Positions 1 through 11,625 of a stretch of 11,625 nt of DNA are shown one piece after another (position 1 is the first letter of the stretch; each line of letters starts with the position of its first letter). The notes under the pieces are model-generated. The model saw nothing but the letters and a program-made list of their open reading frames with translations. It searched no databases and had not been told where the DNA came from. Made by a program: the position numbers and the translations under genes. Origin of the DNA: an uncultured Collinsella sp. (lineage in GTDB: Bacteria > Actinomycetota > Coriobacteriia > Coriobacteriales > Coriobacteriaceae); contig USHZ01000049.1 in the NCBI GenBank assembly GCA_900554595.1, forward strand, positions 1 to 11,625. Reading direction: 5' to 3'.

Positions 1-4078
<4,078 letters not shown>

Positions 4079-4084
4079 AGTCAA

Positions 4085-7576
<3,492 letters not shown>

Positions 7577-7585
7577 CAGGTTTTT

Positions 7586-7592
7586 CCTCCTT
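7586..7592 (-). promoter_or_regulatory. rpoB ribosome binding site
   Basis: AAGGAGG with a 9-base spacer to GTG at 7576. It decides the GTG start of rpoB, since no ATG lies nearby in frame. Confidence 0.85.
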
Positions 7593-7612
7593 CACGGAAA
7601 TGCTCGGTGGGT

Positions 7613-7633
7613 TGGCGAGGCATAGCTTCGCCA
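7613..7633 (-). other. Hairpin in the rpoB 5′ leader
   Basis: TGGCGA and TCGCCA form a perfect 6-bp stem; inside it, after an A/C mismatch, GC-TAT-GC can pair further. It falls between the predicted rpoB transcription start (about 7643) and the ribosome binding site, so it should be in the mRNA leader. There is no T-run, so it is not a terminator. Its role is unknown; it may stabilise the 5′ end. Confidence 0.45.
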
Positions 7634-7649
7634 GTTATCGCAACCTAAT

Positions 7650-7677
7650 AGTTTATCAGGTACCGACCGTTGGGCAA
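7650..7677 (-). promoter_or_regulatory. Candidate rpoBC promoter with extended -10
   Basis: On the minus strand, TTGCCC (7672-7677) and TAAACT (7650-7655) are 16 bp apart, and TGA directly before the -10 gives an extended -10 element. AT-rich runs lie upstream. The start site would be near 7643, giving a leader of about 65 bases. Because galU ends in a terminator, rpoBC needs its own promoter in this gap, and this is the best match I can see. Both boxes match the consensus at only four of six bases. Confidence 0.5.
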
Positions 7678-7723
7678 GAAAAGCCTTGACGCGATTGAGT
7701 TTTTGGAGTAGCAAAGTTTTTCG

Positions 7724-7786
7724 ACAGAAAATGCGCAGGTAGATAGGTGTACATCGAACACCTGTTCATATATTTTCTGTGAACAG
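7724..7786. repeat. Nested inverted repeats upstream of rpoB
   Basis: Three overlapping dyads lie between the galU terminator and the rpoB promoter. ACAGAAAAT (7724-7732) mirrors ATTTTCTGT (7772-7780), AGGTGT (7745-7750) mirrors ACACCT (7758-7763), and CTGTTCA (7762-7768) mirrors TGAACAG (7780-7786). Within this, TCGAAC-ACCT-GTTCAT (7754-7769) has the GAAC-N4-GTTC core of actinobacterial LexA boxes. No gene is seen in the 287-bp galU-rpoB gap. The dyads are directly visible; any regulatory role is inference. Confidence 0.55.
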
Positions 7787-7810
7787 AGAGCCGACAATCG
7801 CAGCTCTTAT

Positions 7811-7843
7811 AAAAAACGGGTGCAGACCGAAGTCCGCACCCGT
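7811..7843 (-). terminator. Intrinsic terminator of galU
   Basis: On the minus strand, ACGGGTGC-GGAC-TTCG-GTCT-GCACCCGT forms a 12-bp stem with one G-T wobble and a UUCG tetraloop, followed by a run of T. It starts 20 bases after the galU stop. It separates galU from rpoBC. Confidence 0.92.
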
Positions 7844-7863
7844 AAATGTCGATGACCGAGGGC

Positions 7864-8772
7864 TTACTTGCGCATCAAGCCGCCGCGCTCGTCGATGGCG
7901 TCCCAGAAGGCGCTGGCAAAGCGAGGATCGCTTGCGGCCATGAGGGCGTTGGTGGCCATCCAGCCAGACGGGGTGCCAGTGTCGTAGCCCGAGAGCGGAT
8001 CGATGACGACAGCGTACATGGCCTCGCGATCGAGCGAGCGGGCCATGGCGTCGGTAAGCTGGATCTCGCCGCCCTTGCCGGCCTGCTGATCGGCGAGCAG
8101 GTCCATGACCAGCGGGCTCAGCAGGTAACGACCGACGATGTACAGGTTGGACGGAGCCGCCTCGGGAGCAGGCTTCTCGACTAGACCGCCGATGCGCCAG
8201 ACAGCGCCCGGCTCGGCATCGGCAACGCCCTCGGCGCCCTCGAGCGAACCGACGCGCTCGCCGGCGATAACGCCGTAGCGGCTGACTTCCTCGGGCGAGC
8301 AAGCAGCGACGGCGATAACCGAAGCTCCACCGTGCTCCTTGGAAACGGCGAGCATCTTGTCGCAGATGTCGCGGTTAGGCACAACGTAGTCGCCCAGAAG
8401 AACCAGGAAGTTCTCCCCTGCCACGGCGTCGGCAGCAGAGCGGATAGCATGGCCGAGGCCCTTGGGCTCGTACTGATAACGGAAGTCGACCGGCATACCG
8501 CCAGCATGGGCGACGGCATCGGCATAGGCATTCTTGCCGCGCTCGCGCAGCAGGTTCTCGAGCGAGCGATCGGGCTGGAAGTAGCTCAGCAGCTCGGGCT
8601 TACCGGGAGAGGTAACGATGATGGCGTCGTCGACCTCCTCGGGGTCGAGTGCCTCCTCGACGACATACTGAATGACCGGCTTGTCGAGCACCGGCAGCAT
8701 CTCTTTGGGCGTGCACTTAGTGCCAGGCAGAAAACGCGTGCCAAGACCGGCGGCGGGGATGATTGCCTTCAT
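7864..8772 (-). CDS. galU: UTP-glucose-1-phosphate uridylyltransferase
   Basis: Cytosolic enzyme making UDP-glucose from glucose-1-phosphate and UTP, for cell-surface polysaccharides and the Leloir pathway. The protein is 302 residues, normal for GalU. The N-terminal nucleotide-binding signature AAGLGTRFLP and the following TPKEMLPVLDKP fill residues 7-32. Also visible are PKGLGHAI (103-110), the metal-site Asp in LLGDYV (D128), VEKP (198-201), GEIQLTDA (235-242) and GYDTGTPSGW (262-271). I chose ATG at 8772: it gives the family-typical MKAIIPAAG start. An in-frame TTG at 8781 sits only three bases from the ribosome binding site, too close. The gene stands alone, with terminators before (rplL) and after it, in an unusual place between rplL and rpoB. 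GalU is the best match; a related glucose-1-phosphate nucleotidyltransferase is a less likely alternative. Confidence 0.95.
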   Translation of the reverse strand: MKAIIPAAGLGTRFLPGTKCTPKEMLPVLDKPVIQYVVEEALDPEEVDDAIIVTSPGKPELLSYFQPDRSLENLLRERGKNAYADAVAHAGGMPVDFRYQYEPKGLGHAIRSAADAVAGENFLVLLGDYVVPNRDICDKMLAVSKEHGGASVIAVAACSPEEVSRYGVIAGERVGSLEGAEGVADAEPGAVWRIGGLVEKPAPEAAPSNLYIVGRYLLSPLVMDLLADQQAGKGGEIQLTDAMARSLDREAMYAVVIDPLSGYDTGTPSGWMATNALMAASDPRFASAFWDAIDERGGLMRK

Positions 8773-8784
8773 GTTATTCAAGGA

Positions 8785-8790
8785 TCCTTT
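8785..8790 (-). promoter_or_regulatory. galU ribosome binding site
   Basis: AAAGGA, 12 bases before the ATG at 8772 and 3 bases before the alternative TTG at 8781. The spacing to ATG is a little long but workable; that to TTG is not. It lies 4 bases after a GC-rich hairpin. Confidence 0.6.
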
Positions 8791-8794
8791 CGCA

Positions 8795-8826
8795 GGCGCA
8801 GAATGCGCCCTGTGCGTACGGCACAG
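8795..8826 (-). other. Two abutting hairpins in the galU leader
   Basis: On the minus strand, CTGTGC-CGTAC-GCACAG (8810-8826) is followed without a gap by GGCGCA-TTC-TGCGCC (8795-8809). Both have perfect 6-bp GC-rich stems and could stack coaxially. They sit just before the galU ribosome binding site. Neither has a T-run, so they are not terminators. Confidence 0.55.
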
Positions 8827-8845
8827 CGGCCGCAGACCAAATTGC

Positions 8846-8859
8846 GATACCGAAGTATC
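8846..8859. other. Small UUCG hairpin upstream of galU
   Basis: GATAC-TTCG-GTATC on the minus strand is a 5-bp stem with a stable tetraloop. It overlaps the candidate galU -10 box, so it may be promoter DNA rather than transcribed leader. Confidence 0.35.
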
Positions 8860-8882
8860 TTACCGCCGAAGACATACGTCAC
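8854..8882 (-). promoter_or_regulatory. Candidate galU promoter
   Basis: GTGACG (8877-8882), 17 bp, GATACT (8854-8859) on the minus strand; each box matches consensus at four of six bases. A promoter is required here because rplL ends in a terminator, but the match is modest and other spacings nearby are nearly as good. The start would be near 8847. Confidence 0.3.
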
Positions 8883-8890
8883 CGTAAGGC

Positions 8891-8944
8891 AAACGCAATT
8901 CTTCAGCAGGTCAACGCAAATTATTGCTCGAATGGTGCAATTTT
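8891..8944. repeat. Three GCAAwTT boxes at exact 21-bp spacing
   Basis: On the plus strand, AACGCAATT (8892-8900), AACGCAAATT (8913-8922) and GTGCAATTT (8936-8944) carry GCAA starting at 8895, 8916 and 8937, which is two helical turns apart each time. They lie upstream of the candidate galU promoter and so look like phased binding sites. Apart from these boxes and the promoter and leader elements, the 313-bp rplL-galU gap shows no gene. Confidence 0.5.
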
Positions 8945-9024
8945 ACGCCCCAGCGGTAACGGGATTGACACGGCGAAGACAACGGTGTTCTGCGTGCCGA
9001 GCAATGGGAATGAGAGGCCAAAAC

Positions 9025-9057
9025 AAAAAAGACGGGGCTCGCATAGCGAGTCCCGTC
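9025..9057 (-). terminator. Intrinsic terminator of rplJL
   Basis: On the minus strand, GACGGG-A-CTCGC-TAT-GCGAG-C-CCCGTC, with one A/C mismatch, is followed by TTTTTTG. It begins 28 bases after the rplL stop and closes the stalk-protein transcript before galU. Confidence 0.93.
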
Positions 9058-9085
9058 TGCAAAGAAATCTGGCGAGAAAGCCTGA

Positions 9086-9463
9086 TTACTTGAGGGTGAC
9101 AGCAGCGCCAGCAGCCTCGAGCTTCTCCTTGGCAGCCTCGGCGTCCTCCTTCTTGGCACCCTCGAGAACAGCCTTGGGAGCGCCCTCGACGACCTCCTTG
9201 GCCTCCTTCAGGCCAAGGTTGGTGAGCTCACGGACGGCCTTGATGACCTGAATCTTGTTGTCGCCGAAGCCCTCGAGCACGACGTCAAACTCGGTCTTCT
9301 CCTCGGCCTCAGCAGCGCCAGCAGCAGGAGCGGCGACAACAGCGGCAGGAGCAGCGGCGGAAACGCCGAAGGTGTCCTCGATAGCCTTGACGAGCTCGGA
9401 AGCCTCGAGAAGGGTCATTTCCTTAAGAGCATCGATGATCTCATCGGTGGTAAGCTTAGCCAT
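9086..9463 (-). CDS. rplL: 50S ribosomal protein L7/L12
   Basis: Acidic stalk protein of the large ribosomal subunit; dimers bind the L10 C-terminal helix and recruit translational GTPases. It is 125 residues, normal for the family. The N-terminal dimerisation helices are residues 1-33, the Ala/Pro-rich hinge about 35-53, and the factor-binding domain 56-125, with the typical IQVIKAVRELTNLGLKEAKE at 71-90. The start is ATG at 9463, giving MAKLTTDEI. A GTG-type extension 11 codons upstream is rejected because AAAGGA (9471-9476) sits 7 bases before this ATG. It follows rplJ with a 102-bp gap full of hairpins and is followed by a terminator. Confidence 0.98.
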   Translation of the reverse strand: MAKLTTDEIIDALKEMTLLEASELVKAIEDTFGVSAAAPAAVVAAPAAGAAEAEEKTEFDVVLEGFGDNKIQVIKAVRELTNLGLKEAKEVVEGAPKAVLEGAKKEDAEAAKEKLEAAGAAVTLK

Positions 9464-9470
9464 TTCTAAG

Positions 9471-9476
9471 TCCTTT
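9471..9476 (-). promoter_or_regulatory. rplL ribosome binding site
   Basis: AAAGGA 7 bases before the ATG at 9463. It fixes the short start. A 7-bp hairpin ends 5 bases before it. Confidence 0.75.
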
Positions 9477-9481
9477 CGGTT

Positions 9482-9550
9482 TCCGTGCCTGTGCACGGAG
9501 ATCAGTTAAAACACAGCGCGAATGCGCCTGGGGTGCGGCGTTGCCGCCGC
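9482..9550 (-). other. Three hairpins between rplJ and rplL
   Basis: In transcription order these are GCGGCG-GCAA-CGCCGC (9535-9550, GNRA tetraloop), CAGGCGC-ATTC-GCGCTG with one bulge (9514-9530), and TCCGTGC-ACAG-GCACGGA (9482-9499). None has a terminator T-run. They fill most of the 102-bp gap within the operon. They could affect mRNA decay or the higher output needed for L12. Confidence 0.55.
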
Positions 9551-9565
9551 GGGTGAAAACAGCGA

Positions 9566-10087
9566 CTAGGCTGCCTTCTGCTCGGAGACCTGCTGGATCG
9601 AACGAGCGAGACCAGAGGAAACGCCGTTGACGCAGACAGCGATGTCGCGAGCGAAACCGGAGATAAGACCGGCGATCTGGCCGAGAAGCTGATCCTTGGT
9701 GGGCAGCTCGGCGATAGCCTTAACATCATCAGCGGAAACGGCCTTGCCGTCGGAGATACCGCCCTTGATCTCAAGGACGCCCTTGGACTTAGCGGAGAAG
9801 TCCTTAAGGGCCTTAGCGGCCTCGACCGGCTCGGTCTCGTAGAACACATAAGCGACGGGGCCGGCGAGGATCTCGTCGAGCTCGGGCTGCTCCTGGTTCT
9901 TGAGAGCGATCTTGACCAGGTTGTTCTTGTAGACCTTCATCTCGGCGCCGCACTCGCGAAGCTGATGACGCAGCTCCTGAGCCTGCTTAACCGTCAGACC
10001 GTTGTAGTTGACGACGAACAGACCGGCGTTCTCGGCGATACGGGACTCGATCTCTGCAACCTTGTCGATTTTGTACTGCTGGGGCAT
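9566..10087 (-). CDS. rplJ: 50S ribosomal protein L10
   Basis: Base of the ribosomal stalk: it binds 23S rRNA with its N-terminal domain and holds L7/L12 dimers with its C-terminal helix. It is 173 residues, normal length. Recognisable segments include the N-terminal KVAEIESRIAENAG, LFVVNYNGLTVKQAQELRHQ and the KVYKNNLVKIAL stretch near residues 51-62. The start is ATG at 10087 with AGGAGGT (10095-10101). It heads a two-gene operon with rplL. The long leader resembles the L10 autoregulatory leader and ends in a terminator, so L10-L12 very likely represses its own transcription. The usual upstream partners rplK and rplA are absent; an aminotransferase is there instead. Confidence 0.98.
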   Translation of the reverse strand: MPQQYKIDKVAEIESRIAENAGLFVVNYNGLTVKQAQELRHQLRECGAEMKVYKNNLVKIALKNQEQPELDEILAGPVAYVFYETEPVEAAKALKDFSAKSKGVLEIKGGISDGKAVSADDVKAIAELPTKDQLLGQIAGLISGFARDIAVCVNGVSSGLARSIQQVSEQKAA

Positions 10088-10094
10088 GAATTAC

Positions 10095-10101
10095 ACCTCC
10101 T
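10095..10101 (-). promoter_or_regulatory. rplJ ribosome binding site
   Basis: AGGAGGT, 7 bases before ATG at 10087. It is a strong, ordinary site downstream of the attenuator. Confidence 0.8.
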
Positions 10102-10152
10102 CGAATTCTTTCCGGGCACGGTCCGCCACAAGGACGTGACGGGGGCATGTCC

Positions 10153-10189
10153 AAAAAGAAAGCCCCCGCGCTGCATGAGCGACGGGGGC
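10153..10189 (-). terminator. Attenuator terminator in the rplJ leader
   Basis: On the minus strand, GCCCCCG (10183-10189), a bulged T, CGCT-CATGC-AGCG and CGGGGGC (10162-10168) form a strong stem followed by TTTCTTTTT. It lies before, not after, the coding region and downstream of the only good promoter, so it acts as a conditional terminator. Confidence 0.88.
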
Positions 10190-10297
10190 GAGAAGACATA
10201 TCTACTCGACCACCTCGGCTGGCGGGAAGTCCCATTAAGCTCGCGGGCGATGCCCGTTTGCACCGGCTGTCTCTGGCAGCGGATTCGTGCGTGAACC
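10153..10297 (-). ncRNA. L10-type ribosomal protein leader
   Basis: The leader between the predicted start site and the attenuator has the features I know from L10 leaders: a CAGAGACAGCCGG segment, a small hairpin (CGGGC-ATC-GCCCG), then a TTAATGGGA segment and GCCGAGGTGG. The L10-L12 complex binds such leaders. In Bacillus subtilis it controls rplJL by transcription attenuation. A GAGGTGGTCGAG segment (10205-10216) can pair at 9 of 12 positions with the 5′ side of the terminator, giving a plausible antiterminator. Boundaries are approximate; a covariance-model search would settle it. Confidence 0.8.
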
Positions 10298-10303
10298 GAA
10301 AGT

Positions 10304-10332
10304 ATTATGGCGGGGACCTCGGCGTCGGTCAA
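10304..10332 (-). promoter_or_regulatory. Strong promoter of rplJL
   Basis: TTGACC (10327-10332), exactly 17 bp, CATAAT (10304-10309) on the minus strand; each box differs from the consensus at one base. The start site falls near 10297, at the head of the L10 leader, giving a leader of about 210 bases. The -35 box lies inside the outer arm of the large inverted repeat. Confidence 0.8.
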
Positions 10333-10541
10333 CGGAAAACCGGGCTGCACACAATTCCACCATCCGGCACGCTCCGCCGAAGGCCAGGCGCAAGGTTTTC
10401 GCTCGGTCAAGTCCTGGCTCGCACGAAGAGCACATTAAGTGCTCTTCGGCTCGTGCGGAATCTACGAAAACCTTGTGCCTGGCCTTCGGCGGCGCGGCCT
10501 GCGGTGACTTTGGGCAGCCCGGTTTCCCGTTGAGCGACGCC
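10321..10541. repeat. Large imperfect inverted repeat between the aminotransferase and rplJ
   Basis: Three blocks mirror each other about a centre near 10436. The outer block, 10321-10348 against 10514-10541, matches at 26 of 28 positions. The middle block, 10374-10401 against 10465-10492, matches at 27 of 28. The central stem is GAAGAGCAC (10425-10433) against GTGCTCTTC (10439-10447), with an ATTAA loop. Segments between the blocks are diverged and differ in length. There is no convincing coding frame. The 504-bp gap holds this repeat, the rplJ promoter and the L10 leader. It could be a non-autonomous repeat element, an inverted duplication of the promoter region, or the aminotransferase transcript terminator, since no T-run terminator is seen for that gene. 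Confidence 0.85.
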
Positions 10542-10591
10542 CCCACGCATAATCCTTATGTCAGTAGGCTGATGCGTTGCGTCCCTAATGG

Positions 10592-11625
10592 CTACAGGGT
10601 TGAAACGAAGGTGGACAGGCGGCGGAGGCCTTCGTCCAAATCTTGGTTGGAGACGCAGTAGCTTAGGCGGACGTGGCCTTCGGTTCCGAAGCAGTCTCCC
10701 GGGACTAGGGCTACGCTTGCCTCTTTGATGGCTTTGATGCAGAAGTCTTCGCTGGTTAGGCCGAACTTTTTGATGCTCGGGAAAGTGTAGAAGGCTCCTG
10801 CGGGCTCTACTACGTCGAGGCCCATGGCGTCTAAGGCTGCGAGTACGCGTTCGCGGCGGGCTCGGTAGACTTTGAGCATGGGGGTTGGGTCGACGGTCAG
10901 GGCTCGGGCTGCGGCGTCCATCTCAAAGGAGACGGCGCTCGATACTAGGTATTGGTGGGCCTTTGCGATCTCGGCGATGACGGGTGCCGCTGCTGCGAGC
11001 CAGCCCAGGCGCCAGCCGGTCATAGCCCAGGGCTTGGAGAAGCTCTCGATGACGACCGTCTGCTCACGCAGCTCCGGGTGACGCTGGGCAAAGCGCTCGT
11101 AGCCATCCACATAAACCAGGCGGTTATATACGTCGTCGCAGACCACGTAGACGCCCGCCTCCTCCGCCACGTGCGCCACGGCGTCGAGCGAAGCCGCGTT
11201 GAGGATACAGCCCGTAGGATTGTTGGGCGAGCAGATGACGATGGCCTTGGTCGCCGGCGTCACGCAAGCACGAAGCGCATCCTCGTCAATCTGAAATTGC
11301 GCAGGCTCCGTATCCAAAAAGACCGCCTTGGCGTGGTTGGCCACGACGATGCTTTCGTACAGGCCAAAGGCCGGCGTGGGGATAATGACCTCGTCGCCGG
11401 GGTTGAGCATAGCCATGAATGTTGCCGACAGTGCCTCGGTCGCGCCGTCGGTCAGGATGACCTCATCGGCGGAAAACGTAAGGCCCGCGTCCCCCATGTA
11501 AGCAGACAACGCCTCACGCAGGGCGGGGCGACCGTTGTTGGGCGGATAGTGCGTATCGCCGCGGCCCAGCGCGGCGGTCACCTCGGCGCTAATCACATCG
11601 GGCGTGGGAAAATCGGGCTCGCCAA
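10592..11625 (-). CDS. PLP-dependent class I/II aminotransferase (N-terminus outside window)
   Basis: Transfers an amino group between an amino acid and a 2-oxoacid using pyridoxal phosphate, in the cytosol. 343 residues are inside the window and the frame is open at the right edge, so the true start is outside; the first visible residues GEPDFPTPD match the family's N-terminal region. Other signatures are HYPPNNGRPALREA, NNPTG, CDDVYNRLVY (cofactor Asp and Tyr), SFSKPWAMTGWRLGW with the Schiff-base Lys encoded at 11033-11035, and VRLSYC near the end with the substrate-carboxylate Arg. The fold-type I aspartate-aminotransferase-like family is certain; the substrate (aspartate, aromatic or other) cannot be told. 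The stop is TAG at 10592-10594. It is codirectional with rplJ but separated by the inverted repeat and a strong promoter, so it is probably a separate unit. Confidence 0.93.
   Translation of the reverse strand, partial: GEPDFPTPDVISAEVTAALGRGDTHYPPNNGRPALREALSAYMGDAGLTFSADEVILTDGATEALSATFMAMLNPGDEVIIPTPAFGLYESIVVANHAKAVFLDTEPAQFQIDEDALRACVTPATKAIVICSPNNPTGCILNAASLDAVAHVAEEAGVYVVCDDVYNRLVYVDGYERFAQRHPELREQTVVIESFSKPWAMTGWRLGWLAAAAPVIAEIAKAHQYLVSSAVSFEMDAAARALTVDPTPMLKVYRARRERVLAALDAMGLDVVEPAGAFYTFPSIKKFGLTSEDFCIKAIKEASVALVPGDCFGTEGHVRLSYCVSNQDLDEGLRRLSTFVSTL

Noticed and set aside
8963..8968. TTGACA on the plus strand as a rightward promoter
   Set aside because: No -10 box lies 16-18 bp downstream, and no plus-strand gene follows.
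8332..9093. A plus-strand open frame of 253 codons opposite the galU start and the rplL-galU gap
   Set aside because: It overlaps galU antisense and runs through promoter, repeat and terminator sequence; no protein family is visible.
10425..10447. Central stem of the inverted repeat as an intrinsic terminator
   Set aside because: The stem is strong, but no T-run follows on either strand, so a standard intrinsic terminator is not supported.
10147..10661. Several open frames of 100-140 codons on both strands across the inverted repeat
   Set aside because: They cover the L10 leader, the promoter and the palindrome, are rich in R and P, and change with the repeat arms. They are chance frames in GC-rich DNA.

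Overview
All genes read leftward (minus strand). The window holds the RNA polymerase β/β′ genes and the ribosomal stalk genes of a GC-rich actinobacterium. The extended RpoB/RpoC sequences and general gene style fit a gut Coriobacteriia member such as Collinsella or a relative. This placement comes from protein feel, not from a search.

Layout in transcription order (right to left): a class I/II aminotransferase missing its N-terminus at the window edge (10592-11625); a 504-bp gap with a large imperfect inverted repeat (about 10321-10541), a strong promoter (10304-10332) and an L10-type leader ending in an intrinsic terminator (about 10153-10297); rplJ (L10) and rplL (L7/L12), closed by a terminator (9025-9057); galU (UTP-glucose-1-phosphate uridylyltransferase) as a single-gene unit with its own upstream region and terminator (7811-7843); then rpoB and rpoC. 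rpoC starts 6 bp after the rpoB stop and runs off the left edge after 1359 codons.

The stalk proteins L10 and L12 are made from one attenuated transcript, and polymerase subunits β and β′ from a second. Terminators on both sides of galU should uncouple stalk synthesis from polymerase synthesis, unlike the textbook rplJL-rpoBC operon. galU is a sugar-nucleotide enzyme with no evident link to either.

Points that deserve a second look: (1) the long C-terminal tail of RpoC ends at the window edge in a segment resembling the first helix of the RpoA C-terminal domain; (2) a roughly 220-bp inverted duplication before rplJ whose arms carry mirror copies of the rplJ promoter; (3) a four-segment (1:2, 3:4 versus 2:3) arrangement in the rplJ attenuator; (4) three boxes exactly 21 bp apart upstream of galU; (5) nested dyads, one resembling an actinobacterial SOS box, upstream of rpoB. 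No mobile gene, CRISPR array, tRNA or rRNA was seen.
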